DNA of 14,543 nt, taken from the NCBI GenBank assembly GCA_964465665.1, contig CAYXKM010000126.1:1-14543 (forward strand), read 5' to 3'. Numbering within the stretch: position 1 is the stretch's first letter; each line of letters starts with the position of its first letter. Below, piece after piece: positions 1 to 7,560 of the stretch. Below the pieces are notes generated by a model. It saw nothing but the letters and a program-made list of their open reading frames with translations. It searched no databases and was not told where the DNA came from. A program made the position numbers and the translations under genes. Source of the DNA: JAKEGN01 sp964465665 (GTDB lineage Bacteria; Pseudomonadota; Gammaproteobacteria; Steroidobacterales; Woeseiaceae).

Positions 1-114
1 CCACGCTCGACGATCGCGCGCTATGTCACCGTGTCCTACCGGGTTGCAGTGGTCCCTGCCGACGGTGATGAAAGAAAAGCTGACGCGTTCTTGCGACGTG
101 TGCTCACCGAGTGA
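1..114 (+). CDS. C-terminal end of an unidentified protein (partial, cut by left edge)
   Basis: Frame 1 is open from the first base and ends at TGA 112-114, giving 37 residues that begin PRSTIARYVTVSYRVAVVPA and end FLRRVLTE. It has no start because the gene begins outside the window. The composition (GC-rich third positions, mixed charged and hydrophobic residues) is like that of the neighbouring real genes, and it stops 28 nt before the end of the convergent csiV, which is a normal tail-to-tail arrangement. The fragment is too short for me to assign a family. An overlapping frame that opens at 23 runs antisense through csiV and is very probably a shadow. I see no U-tract hairpin in the 115-142 gap. 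Confidence 0.45.
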   Translation, partial: PRSTIARYVTVSYRVAVVPADGDERKADAFLRRVLTE

Positions 115-142
115 TTGCCGGCAGCGGGCGATTCCGGTTGAT

Positions 143-976
143 TTACAGGCTGCCCGTTCCGGTCAGCGTCGAGCCGGCCGGTTCAGCGCTGCGATTCGGA
201 TCCGCGGACTCGTCACGCGTAACCTTGACCAGGACACCGAATTTCGGATGGTCGAAATAGCGCACGTCGCCGCTCTTGAAAATCCGGTCCTCGAAGATCC
301 TGTAACGCAGCACAGCCGGCTGCAGGTCCGGTTTGTCCGAGTAAACATAGGTGTCGCCGGAACTCTCGCCAGTGTTCGGCACCGGGTTGCCGGCATACGC
401 CTGTGCCGATGGTCCTGCATCCAGTGAAAGGTCCATGACCAGGTGCAGGTAGCGGCTGAGGTACAACGTCAACTCGCCGTCGAGACGCAAGGGTGCATTG
501 CCGAGCATGCGCAGCCGGATCGGCGGCGTCATGTCTTTCTCGACCGTCGTCTGGGTCCACGCCGTGTGCATGATGGGTTTGTAGGCATCGAGCGTTTGCA
601 GCTTGCGGTAGATGTCCCGCATGGTGTATCGCGCGGGCTCCAGCAATTGCAGGTCGATCAGGCGGGACAGCGGGACTTCCGCAATTGAAGGTTTGCCACC
701 GGTGCCGGAACTTTCCACCGTTGCCGGCACGTCCGTAAAGACGAGCTCGCCTTCGGCCAGGTCACCGGGCGGCGGATCGACCGCTTCGGCAACGAATATT
801 TCATTCCCGGACATTGAGCTGTCCGCGTACTCGAAGACGATCATCTCGACGGTGTAACGGCGCGATGGGTCTGCTTCTTCTGCAGGAGCCTCGGGCGCGA
901 CCACCTGCGCCATGGCGCAGGGAATGCCGCAAATGAGCCACGTCAGGGTCCATGGCTTGAATTTCATAGATGTCAT
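143..976 (-). CDS. csiV: CsiV family exported peptidoglycan-binding protein
   Basis: This 277-residue protein begins with a signal peptide: basic start MKFK at residues 4-7, a hydrophobic core, and a likely cleavage after AMA at about 23. The mature part has the CsiV-family landmarks in order: RRYTVEMIVFE at 39-49, HTAW at 137-140, the LYLSRYLH strand at 171-178, and the C-terminal RYFDHPKFGVLV block at 239-250. In Vibrio cholerae, CsiV is a periplasmic peptidoglycan-binding protein needed for cell-wall integrity under D-amino-acid stress, where it acts with the synthase activator LpoA. The same role here is inferred. The ATG at 976 overlaps the mfd stop by 4 nt (ATGA), which suggests translational coupling. 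A second in-frame ATG at 967 is an equally good start (MKFKPW). The tail after about residue 255 is rich in S, G, T and P and probably disordered. Confidence 0.85.
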   Translation of the reverse strand: MTSMKFKPWTLTWLICGIPCAMAQVVAPEAPAEEADPSRRYTVEMIVFEYADSSMSGNEIFVAEAVDPPPGDLAEGELVFTDVPATVESSGTGGKPSIAEVPLSRLIDLQLLEPARYTMRDIYRKLQTLDAYKPIMHTAWTQTTVEKDMTPPIRLRMLGNAPLRLDGELTLYLSRYLHLVMDLSLDAGPSAQAYAGNPVPNTGESSGDTYVYSDKPDLQPAVLRYRIFEDRIFKSGDVRYFDHPKFGVLVKVTRDESADPNRSAEPAGSTLTGTGSL

Positions 977-3900
977 CCCGTTGCCAGCCTGCCAAAGTCT
1001 TCGGACGTGGTCAGGTCCCGGAGCAGTGATTCTACTGCCAAAAAGCGTTTTTCCGGCGTATTCATATCCATTCGGAACTGTAATCGATGCGCGCCCTGCA
1101 TTCGATAACCTTGACTGTCACGTTGGACCAGCCGCACCAGGTTCAGCGGATCGATGCGAGTTTCCTTGCCGAACACGAGGTATCCGCCTGCCTCGGCGGC
1201 ATCGATTTTCTCCACGCCGAGCGCGGTTGCCTGAAGTTTGATTTCGGCGACTCTTATAAGGTTCCTGGCTGCCGGCGGCAACAGGCCGAAACGGTCGATC
1301 AGCTCCACCTGCAGGTCGCGGAACGCCTGCAGTGTCTCGGCGCTGGCGATACGTTTGTACAGCATCAGTCTCAGGTGTACGTCCGGCACATAGTCTTCCG
1401 GCAGCAGTGCCGGCAAGTGCAGGTTGATATCCACGCCGGCGTTGAGCGGCTTGTCAAGATCCGGCTCCCTGCCGTTTTTCAGCGAATCCACGGCGCGGCC
1501 AAGAAGCTCAGTGTAAAGCGAGAAACCGATCTCCTGGATCTGGCCACTCTGGGTGTCGCCGAGCAACTCCCCGGCGCCGCGAATCTCGAGGTCGTGTGTC
1601 GCCAGTATGAAGCCCGAGCCGAGATCCTCCAGTGAATCGATTGCCTCCAGGCGCTTTATGGCGTCTGCCGTCATCGCGGCCCGGGGCGGGGCGACAAGGT
1701 ATGCATATGCCCGATGATGAGAACGGCCGACCCGCCCCCGCAGCTGGTGCAGCTGCGCAAGACCGAAGCGGTCTGCGCGATTGATTATGATGGTGTTGGC
1801 GGTCGGAATGTCGATACCGCTTTCGACTATCGTCGTGCACAGCAGGACGTTGAAGCGGCGATGGTAGAAATCCAGCATCACCTGTTCAAGTTCGCGTTCC
1901 GGCATTTGTCCGTGACCAATGCGTATGCTTGCCTCCGGCACCAGTTTGGCAAGCTGCTGTTCGACGCGTGCGATGTCTTCAACCCGGTTATGAATAAAGT
2001 ACACCTGGCCGCCCCGACGAATTTCCCGCAAAAGCGCTTCGCGGATGACCACATCGTTCCACTCGCTGACAAATGTCTTGACTGCCAGGCGCTCGGCCGG
2101 TGGTGTGGTGATGAGCGACATCTCACGCAGGCCCCCGAGGGCCATGTTCAGGGTGCGCGGTATCGGTGTAGCGGTCAGCGTCAATACGTCGACTTCGCTG
2201 CGCAGCGACTTGATCGCCTCCTTGTGCCTAACGCCGAACCGATGTTCTTCGTCGATGATGACCAGCCCGATGTCGCGAAAATCCTTCGTGTGCTGCAACA
2301 AGCGGTGGGTACCGATGACGACATCGACGGTGCCGCTGCGCATGCCGTCGACGATCCGGTCGGCTTCCTTCTTCGAGCGAAATCGTGACAGCACTTCAAT
2401 CCGTACCGGCCAGTCCGCGAACCGGTCCTGGAATGTCTGACCGTGTTGTTGTGCGAGCAACGTAGTGGGCACGAGAATGGCCACCTGCTTGCCGCCATGA
2501 ACCGCAGCGAAGGTCGCCCGTAATGCGACCTCTGTCTTGCCGAAGCCGACGTCACCGCAAACGACGCGATCCATCGGTGTGCCGCTGGACAGGTCCTGCA
2601 GCACCTCGTCGATGGTACGCGCCTGATCTTCGGTCGGCTCGAACGGAAAGCCTTCCTCGAAAGCCCGGTACTCTGCTTCCGGCCAGTGGAAACGATGGCC
2701 GACGCGGGCGGCGCGCCTTGCATAAACATCCAGTAACTCGGCAGCAACGTCACGGATCCGGTCCGTCGCCCGATGCTTTGCTTTGGCCCACTGGTCACTG
2801 CCGAGCTTGTGCAGCGGCGCGTTCTCAGGCGACGTGCCGGTGTAGCGGGAAATCATGTTCAATGCATGCACCGGTACATAGAGCTTGTCGCCGTCGGCGT
2901 ACTCGAGGTGCAGGAACTCCCCCTCGATGCCACCCGTACTGAGGTTGACCAGCCCCCGGTATCGCCCGACCCCATACTCCGCATGCACGACCGGTGAACC
3001 GTCCTGCAAGTCATTCAGTTGCCGGATGATCGTCTCCGGATCCCTTTCGCTGCGGCGCCGCCGCGATCTCTGGCGCGGGCGGTCGCCGAACAATTGCTGC
3101 TCGCTGATCAAGCCGATTGCGGAATCCGCGAGCAATACTCCGTTTTCCATCGCCGCGATGGTGACGCAGACACGATCTTCCGAATCCAGGAATGACAGCC
3201 AGTCGTCGATACGCCGGATGTCGATTCCACGTCCCTGCAACAGGTCGACGATTGCCTCGCGACGCCCGGCCGATTCCGCGGTGAACAGGACTCTGCCATC
3301 GAAATCCGCAAGGAATTGCAGCAAAGGCGCCGCCGCATCGTCGAACCTCGATTCGATGCGCAATGCCGGCGGCATTCGCGCAGGCAAATTGATGCAGCCG
3401 GCAGCATCGGCTACCGATTGCGGTGAGTAATTGACGGACTTGATGGCGGCAAGGGTTGCCAACAGTTGCTCAATGCCAATGAAACTTTCCCCGGGCTTCA
3501 GGATCGGGCGTTCCGGATCGAGACTGCAAATGTCGTAACGGTCGAGGATCTCCTGCCAGGCCTGTTCGAGTATGGCGTCGAGATCCGCTGGCCTGAATGC
3601 GACCGTTGTTTTCGGCAGGTAGTCGAGCAGCGTTGCCGTTTCGTCGAAAAACAATGGCAGGTAATACTCTATGCCGCCGTGGGCGATGCCTTCGGAGACC
3701 TCGCGATAGACGCGTGAACGCGACGGCTGTCCTTCGAATCTTTCGCGGTAGCGCCGGCGGAATTCACGGATGTCGTCCTCGTCGAGTGGGACTTCGCGGG
3801 CCGGCAGAATTCGAATGTCCCCGACCTCGGTCCCGGACAGTTGCGTAACCGCATCGAATCCCCGCAGGCTTTCGATCTCGTCGTCGAAAAAGTCTATCCG

Positions 3901-4494
3901 CAACGGCTGGTCCGCGCCCATGGGAAACAGGTCAAGGAGCGACCCGCGAACGGCAATTTCGCCGTGCTCTTCGACCTGGGAAACACGCAGGTATCCGGAC
4001 GCTGTCAGCGAGTCGACAAACTGCTGCCGGTCTACTTTTTGGCCGCGCTCCAGTCGCAGAGACCTTGCCGCGACGTAGTTTTTCGGCGGCAGGCGTTGCA
4101 GCAGGCAGGGTGCAGATGCGATGACCACGCCACGGCTTAAGTCGGGGAGGGCAGAAAGGACCGACAGCCGTTGCGACACGATGTCCTGGTGTGGCGAGAA
4201 ACTGTCGTAGGGTAGCGTCTCCCATTCGACAAAATGCACTATCGGCACAAGGCCTGCGGCAAAGAATCGCATCTCCGTCTCGAGTTGATCGGCATGTCGC
4301 GGATCCCGGGCCAGCACCAGCAAGGGACCGTCCTGCTGCATGGCGTATTCGACAGCGGCGAGGGACATGGCAGCGCCCGTCAGCCGGCCGATCGAGATCG
4401 GTCCACAGGGAAGGCGGGCAAGCGGTGGAAGCAGTATGGGGTCGCGCGACACTCGGGAAACCGCAGGCAAAAACGGCCGGCGATTATCGCACAT
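973..4494 (-). CDS. mfd: Transcription-repair coupling factor Mfd
   Basis: Mfd is a double-stranded DNA translocase. It releases RNA polymerase stalled at DNA lesions and recruits UvrA for nucleotide excision repair. The 1173-residue frame shows the UvrB-like N-terminal module (TGAA at about 39-42), the RNA polymerase-interacting domain beginning at VHAEYGVGRYRG (about 503), Walker A GDVGFGKTE at 647-655, the DEEH box at 748-751, helicase motif VI RGRVGR at 919-924, and the C-terminal UvrA-masking domain. E. coli Mfd has 1148 residues, so this one is full length. The ATG at 4494 is used as the outer boundary. A GTG at 4452 would give 1159 residues and fits the family N-terminus better, and a possible promoter overlaps the first codons. 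Neither start has a clear Shine-Dalgarno sequence. The gene lies 111 nt after the small exported-protein gene and overlaps csiV by 4 nt. Confidence 0.97.
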   Translation of the reverse strand: MCDNRRPFLPAVSRVSRDPILLPPLARLPCGPISIGRLTGAAMSLAAVEYAMQQDGPLLVLARDPRHADQLETEMRFFAAGLVPIVHFVEWETLPYDSFSPHQDIVSQRLSVLSALPDLSRGVVIASAPCLLQRLPPKNYVAARSLRLERGQKVDRQQFVDSLTASGYLRVSQVEEHGEIAVRGSLLDLFPMGADQPLRIDFFDDEIESLRGFDAVTQLSGTEVGDIRILPAREVPLDEDDIREFRRRYRERFEGQPSRSRVYREVSEGIAHGGIEYYLPLFFDETATLLDYLPKTTVAFRPADLDAILEQAWQEILDRYDICSLDPERPILKPGESFIGIEQLLATLAAIKSVNYSPQSVADAAGCINLPARMPPALRIESRFDDAAAPLLQFLADFDGRVLFTAESAGRREAIVDLLQGRGIDIRRIDDWLSFLDSEDRVCVTIAAMENGVLLADSAIGLISEQQLFGDRPRQRSRRRRSERDPETIIRQLNDLQDGSPVVHAEYGVGRYRGLVNLSTGGIEGEFLHLEYADGDKLYVPVHALNMISRYTGTSPENAPLHKLGSDQWAKAKHRATDRIRDVAAELLDVYARRAARVGHRFHWPEAEYRAFEEGFPFEPTEDQARTIDEVLQDLSSGTPMDRVVCGDVGFGKTEVALRATFAAVHGGKQVAILVPTTLLAQQHGQTFQDRFADWPVRIEVLSRFRSKKEADRIVDGMRSGTVDVVIGTHRLLQHTKDFRDIGLVIIDEEHRFGVRHKEAIKSLRSEVDVLTLTATPIPRTLNMALGGLREMSLITTPPAERLAVKTFVSEWNDVVIREALLREIRRGGQVYFIHNRVEDIARVEQQLAKLVPEASIRIGHGQMPERELEQVMLDFYHRRFNVLLCTTIVESGIDIPTANTIIINRADRFGLAQLHQLRGRVGRSHHRAYAYLVAPPRAAMTADAIKRLEAIDSLEDLGSGFILATHDLEIRGAGELLGDTQSGQIQEIGFSLYTELLGRAVDSLKNGREPDLDKPLNAGVDINLHLPALLPEDYVPDVHLRLMLYKRIASAETLQAFRDLQVELIDRFGLLPPAARNLIRVAEIKLQATALGVEKIDAAEAGGYLVFGKETRIDPLNLVRLVQRDSQGYRMQGAHRLQFRMDMNTPEKRFLAVESLLRDLTTSEDFGRLATG
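4483..4491 (-). promoter_or_regulatory. Possible extended -10 promoter for mfd
   Basis: On the minus strand, codons 2-4 of the longest mfd frame read TGC-GATAAT, a good extended -10 element (TGn followed by five of six consensus bases). Transcription would begin near 4476, downstream of the ATG at 4494 and about 24 nt before the GTG at 4452. No good -35 hexamer lies at 16-18 nt upstream, which extended -10 promoters tolerate. This is a motif reading only. Confidence 0.35.
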
Positions 4495-4573
4495 ATGTCA
4501 GGCACAACTGTCATGCATAACGGACGTGACTTGCCGCAGCAGCCCAACGGGTATTCTCAGGTGTCGCAGGCCA

Positions 4574-4589
4574 GGCACAGTGCCGTGCC
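4574..4589. repeat. Overlapping short dyads in the gap before mfd
   Basis: GGCAC (4574-4578) and GTGCC (4585-4589) are inverted around a 6-nt loop. The first eleven bases (4574-4584, GGCACAGTGCC) are also a dyad around one base. They lie just after the stop of the small exported-protein gene on the minus strand. No T-run follows on either strand, so this is not a standard intrinsic terminator. It could be an mRNA hairpin, an operator or chance. Confidence 0.25.
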
Positions 4590-4605
4590 GGCTGCGGGCG
4601 TAATG

Positions 4606-4884
4606 TCAGCGGCGACTGACGGCGTGTACGACCTTGTCGTACTCAAAGAACACAACGAACTCGCTGTAGTCCCAGCGGCTGATCGGCGGATCGCCAACGG
4701 CCGGCTGTTTCGAATTCGGCCTGCCATAAGTCGATTCGACGCGGGCTTCGGTCATGCCGCGGGTGGGTTTCCCGGGCTGTTCGAAGCGCGCCGCATTTTC
4801 AGTACCGCCCATTTGCAGGGTATCGGCAATGGCCGGGCCGGAAACGAGGCCGGCAGCGGCAATCAGGACACAGAGCTTGGCCAT
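4606..4884 (-). CDS. Small exported protein with a BamE/SmpA-like motif
   Basis: This 92-residue protein has a clear signal peptide (MAKLCVLIAAAG, cleavage likely after AIA at about 20). The mature part contains RGMTEARVESTYGRP at 42-56 and ISRWDYSEFVVFFEYDKVVHAV at 68-89. That pattern, a helix with GM..VE..YG.P followed by strands with W-Y-F-V-F, resembles the small helix-hairpin-strand fold of the SmpA/OmlA/BamE and related periplasmic proteins. There is no lipobox cysteine at the cleavage site, so it is probably soluble in the periplasm and not a lipoprotein. GGAGG lies 7 nt before the ATG, a strong ribosome binding site, and an extended -10 element precedes it. It sits just upstream of mfd on the same strand. 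The exact function is unknown; the fold assignment rests on motif resemblance only. Confidence 0.72.
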   Translation of the reverse strand: MAKLCVLIAAAGLVSGPAIADTLQMGGTENAARFEQPGKPTRGMTEARVESTYGRPNSKQPAVGDPPISRWDYSEFVVFFEYDKVVHAVSRR

Positions 4885-4911
4885 AGCAGGGCCTCCAGAT
4901 CGATTGTGGCG

Positions 4912-4920
4912 ACTATAACA
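4912..4920 (-). promoter_or_regulatory. Extended -10 promoter of the small exported-protein gene
   Basis: The minus strand reads TGT-TATAGT: an extended -10 TG at 4920-4919, one spacer base, and a hexamer matching TATAAT at five of six positions (4917-4912). Transcription would start near 4905, leaving a leader of about 20 nt that contains GGAGG 7 nt before the ATG at 4884. T-rich sequence upstream (GTTTTT at 17-nt spacing) is only a weak -35. It may also drive mfd and csiV. Confidence 0.55.
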
Positions 4921-5029
4921 TCGCGCTTTGGATCAAAAACAGTTGATTAACAGCGTTTTACACGCACAGGGCCAGGCGCTCCCGGACCTGGTTCTCAGTA
5001 TTGGAAGACGGCCCCGGCACTATCGAATA

Positions 5030-5038
5030 TGGTTTAAT
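5030..5038 (+). promoter_or_regulatory. Candidate extended -10 element before lolE
   Basis: The 161-bp gap between the small exported-protein gene and the first permease should hold a divergent promoter pair. On the plus strand TGG-TTTAAT (5030-5038) matches an extended -10. If used, transcription would begin near 5045, practically at the ATG at 5046, giving a leaderless or near-leaderless message. An alternative is TTGGAA (5001) with GAATAT (5025) at 18-nt spacing. Both are weak, and no operator is evident. Confidence 0.3.
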
Positions 5039-5045
5039 GCGGCCG

Positions 5046-6308
5046 ATGATCAGGCCTGTCGAACTGTTTGTTGGCTTGCGTTACCTGCGGGCCAGGCGGC
5101 GCACCCGATTCGTCTCCTTTATCACGCTGATTTCACTGGCCGGCATAGCCCTCGGGGTGGCCGCCCTGATCGTGATTCTGTCGGTCATGAACGGCTTCGA
5201 GGCCGAGTTGCGTGACCGCCTGCTGAGCATGACCGCGCACGGCAGTGTCAGTAGCAAGCACCGCGGTGACGACAGCGATGACGGCCTGCCCGACTGGCAG
5301 TCCGTGCAGAAACAGGTGCTGGCGGCGCCTGGAGTGCTGGCAGCCGCCCCGTACGTGCACATGGAAGGCATGGTCCGGACCGGCAGGAGCCTTCGTGCCG
5401 TGCTGGTCAATGGCGTCCTGCCGGAGCTGGAAGCCCCGGTTTCCGGTGCAACCATCAATTTCGTCGAGGGGAATCTCGATGTTCTGCAGGACGGGAGCAG
5501 GAGCATAGTCCTCGGTAGGTTGCTGGCACTCGACCTGGGTGCGCGCATGGGCGACGGCGTCGTGTTACTGATTCCGCGACCCGACGGACACGGCTCGCTT
5601 GTACCCGTGCTGGAACGATTCACACTGCGCGGTGTATTCGAAGCCGGGGTGCAGGACCACGACGCGACACTGGCCCTGATACACATGCACGATGCACAAA
5701 AACTGCTTTCGCTCGGCGACCGCGTCTCCGGAGTGAGATTTGTCGGCGCCGATGTGCTTTCGGCCCCGGCCGTGTCCGCCGAACTGCAAGCCACTTTGGG
5801 CCCGGGCTATTCCAGCAGCGACTGGACCGTCGAGAACGCCAGTTATTTCCGCGCAATCCGTCTCGAAAAGATGATGATGTCGCTGATCCTGTCGCTGATC
5901 ATCGGCGTTGCTGCTTTCAATATCGTCGCGAGCCTGGTGATGGTCGTGACCGACAAGACCGGTGACATCGCCATCCTGCGCACGCTCGGAATGGGGCCGG
6001 GCGGGGTCGTGCGCATCTTCTTCATCCAGGGCGCAACGATAGGTTGGCTGGGTGTTTTTCTGGGGGTTGCCATCGGGGTCGTGTTCGCCATTTACGTGCC
6101 GGTACTGGCGCCGGCTGTCGAACGATTTTTCGGTTTCCAGATCATGCCCGGCGACGTCTACTACGTGACTGCCATTCCCTCCGTGCTGAGATGGCAGGAC
6201 GTCAGCATCATCGCGGTCGCCGCATTCCTTCTGACCTCGCTCGCCACTCTCTACCCGTCGCGCCGTGCTGCGAAAGTCAATTCGGCTTCGGCATTGCGCT
6301 ACGAGTAA
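5046..6308 (+). CDS. lolE: Lipoprotein-releasing ABC transporter permease, LolC/LolE family (LolE-like)
   Basis: This is an inner-membrane permease of the LolCDE complex, which extracts outer-membrane lipoproteins from the inner membrane and passes them to LolA. With the ATG at 5046 it has 420 residues and begins MIRPVELFVGLRYLRARRRT, which aligns with the E. coli LolC/LolE starts; ATG 5037 and TTG 5001 in the same frame would add 3 or 15 residues. It has TM1 at about 24-48 (ending SVMNGFE), a large periplasmic domain, then TM2 at about 276-301, TM3 at about 320-355 and TM4 at about 385-405, with the family segment GDIAILRTLG between TM2 and TM3. The loop at about 175-192 (IPRPDGHGSLVPVLERF) lacks the TPxGxxP Hook of LolC and resembles LolE. 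Automatic annotation might call it lolC; the family is certain and the subtype is inferred. It is followed 4 nt later by the second permease. Confidence 0.9.
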   Translation: MIRPVELFVGLRYLRARRRTRFVSFITLISLAGIALGVAALIVILSVMNGFEAELRDRLLSMTAHGSVSSKHRGDDSDDGLPDWQSVQKQVLAAPGVLAAAPYVHMEGMVRTGRSLRAVLVNGVLPELEAPVSGATINFVEGNLDVLQDGSRSIVLGRLLALDLGARMGDGVVLLIPRPDGHGSLVPVLERFTLRGVFEAGVQDHDATLALIHMHDAQKLLSLGDRVSGVRFVGADVLSAPAVSAELQATLGPGYSSSDWTVENASYFRAIRLEKMMMSLILSLIIGVAAFNIVASLVMVVTDKTGDIAILRTLGMGPGGVVRIFFIQGATIGWLGVFLGVAIGVVFAIYVPVLAPAVERFFGFQIMPGDVYYVTAIPSVLRWQDVSIIAVAAFLLTSLATLYPSRRAAKVNSASALRYE

Positions 6309-6312
6309 CAAC

Positions 6313-7560
6313 ATGCCGCACTGGTTTGAATGCTGGATGGGTGGCCGCTATGTGCGCTCAAAAAGTCGCAATGGCTTCGTGTCCCTGATTTCCACGATTT
6401 CGATCAGCGGTATCGCGATTGCGGTCGCGGTCCTGATAGTCGTGCTGTCGGTGGTCAACGGCTTCGAGAGGGAGCTGCGCGAGCGCCTGCTGGCCATGTC
6501 GGCGCACGCGACCATAGAGGATCCGCTGGGCACGCTCGCAGACTGGGACCGGCATGCCCGAGACGCAGTCGCGCATCCCGCCGTGCTGGGTGCGGCGCCG
6601 TATGTCGACGGGCAGGCGCTGCTGGTGTCCGGGAGGCAACTGAGCGGTGCGGAGCTGCGCGGGATCGATCCGATGCTTGAGTCTGCCGTTTCCGGCATAG
6701 CAACCGTCGTTACCGAGGGAAGTTTCGATGTGCTGCAGCCAGGTTCGTTCGCGATCGTCCTCGGCAGCGAACTCGCACATGCGTTGCGGGCCGGCGTGGG
6801 CGACAAGGTGACGGTGACGCTGGCGGAGGGCGTAGTGACGCCGGCAGGCGTGATGCCGCGGACCCGGCGGTTTACGGTCGGCGGCATTTACCGGGTGGGT
6901 ATGTATGAATTCGACCGGCGGCTGGCATTCGTCAATTTGCAGGATGCGCAGCGTCTGTTCCGCCTTGGCGACGGTGTCAGCGGCATCCGGCTGGCAGTTG
7001 CGGACATCTATGCAGCACCGTCCATTGTGCGCGAGGTGGCGATCGATGGCGGCGGCGGCGTACTGGTGAGTGACTGGACCCGCCGTCATGTGAATTTCTT
7101 TCGCTCCATACAGATCACCAAGTCGATATTGTTCGTCATACTTCTGATGGTCGTTGCCGTCGCTGCCTTCAACATCGTGTCTACGCTGGTTATGGTCGTC
7201 AAGGACAAGCAGTCAGACATTGCCATCCTGCGCACTGTGGGCGCATCGCCATCGACGGTGTTGAAAATATTCATAGTCCAGGGAAGCATCATCGGTGTCA
7301 TCGGTACGCTTGCAGGCCTCATCCTGGGTGTCGTTCTCACGATCAATCTGGAGAGTATCGTGGCTTTCATGGAATCCGCTTTCGGCATCAAATTTCTGGC
7401 CGCCGACGTCTATTTCATCAGCGACCTGCCGGCGGAGTTGCGCTGGCCGGACGTTGCACGAATCTGTGCGATTGCCCTGGTTCTCGCCTTGCTGTCGACC
7501 CTGTATCCCGCGTGGCGGGGCGCACGGACGTTGCCGGCGGAGGCATTGCGTTATGAATGA
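6313..7560 (+). CDS. lolC: Lipoprotein-releasing ABC transporter permease, LolC/LolE family (LolC-like, with Hook motif)
   Basis: This second permease of the lipoprotein-releasing transporter has 415 residues. The ATG at 6313 lies 4 nt after the lolE stop. The frame is open further upstream to 6265, but that stretch overlaps lolE and is not family-like. TM1 lies at about 22-48 (ending SVVNGFERE), followed by the periplasmic domain and three C-terminal membrane segments (ILFVILLMVV..., IFIVQG..., ICAIALVLALL), with SDIAILRTVGAS between TM2 and TM3. At 176-187 the periplasmic loop reads TPAGVMPRTRRF, matching E. coli LolC TPMGRIPSQRLF. Structural work places there the Hook and Pad that recruit LolA. 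It is clearly paralogous to its neighbour, and both end in ALRYE. The last 8 nt overlap lolD, and the GGAGG for lolD lies inside this gene. Confidence 0.9.
   Translation: MPHWFECWMGGRYVRSKSRNGFVSLISTISISGIAIAVAVLIVVLSVVNGFERELRERLLAMSAHATIEDPLGTLADWDRHARDAVAHPAVLGAAPYVDGQALLVSGRQLSGAELRGIDPMLESAVSGIATVVTEGSFDVLQPGSFAIVLGSELAHALRAGVGDKVTVTLAEGVVTPAGVMPRTRRFTVGGIYRVGMYEFDRRLAFVNLQDAQRLFRLGDGVSGIRLAVADIYAAPSIVREVAIDGGGGVLVSDWTRRHVNFFRSIQITKSILFVILLMVVAVAAFNIVSTLVMVVKDKQSDIAILRTVGASPSTVLKIFIVQGSIIGVIGTLAGLILGVVLTINLESIVAFMESAFGIKFLAADVYFISDLPAELRWPDVARICAIALVLALLSTLYPAWRGARTLPAEALRYE
7539..7543 (+). promoter_or_regulatory. Ribosome binding site of lolD
   Basis: GGAGG inside the 3' end of lolC lies 9 nt before the ATG at 7553. 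It decides the lolD start: the frame is open much further upstream, but only this ATG has a strong site, and the protein then has normal LolD length. Confidence 0.7.

Noticed and set aside
23..427. 134-residue plus-strand open frame over the end of csiV
   Set aside because: It runs antisense through the conserved csiV coding region, has no family resemblance, and the real plus-strand frame at the edge is a different one ending at 114.
1714..2388. 224-residue plus-strand open frame inside mfd
   Set aside because: It lies opposite the conserved helicase motifs of mfd; GC-rich codon bias on the minus strand leaves long open antisense frames. No recognisable domain.
4935..4959. AAAAC...GTTTT inverted arms and GTTGATTAAC in the divergent gap
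   Set aside because: Arms are short, AT-only apart from one base, and separated by 14 nt; no regulator site is recognisable.
5565..6314. 249-residue minus-strand open frame opposite lolE
   Set aside because: Composition is dominated by H, D, Q and R, typical of an antisense shadow of a membrane protein gene; no start signal and no family.
7295..7552. 86-residue N-terminal extension of lolD
   Set aside because: This is an out-of-frame reading of the lolC 3' end; the LolD family starts at about 7553, which has GGAGG 9 nt upstream.
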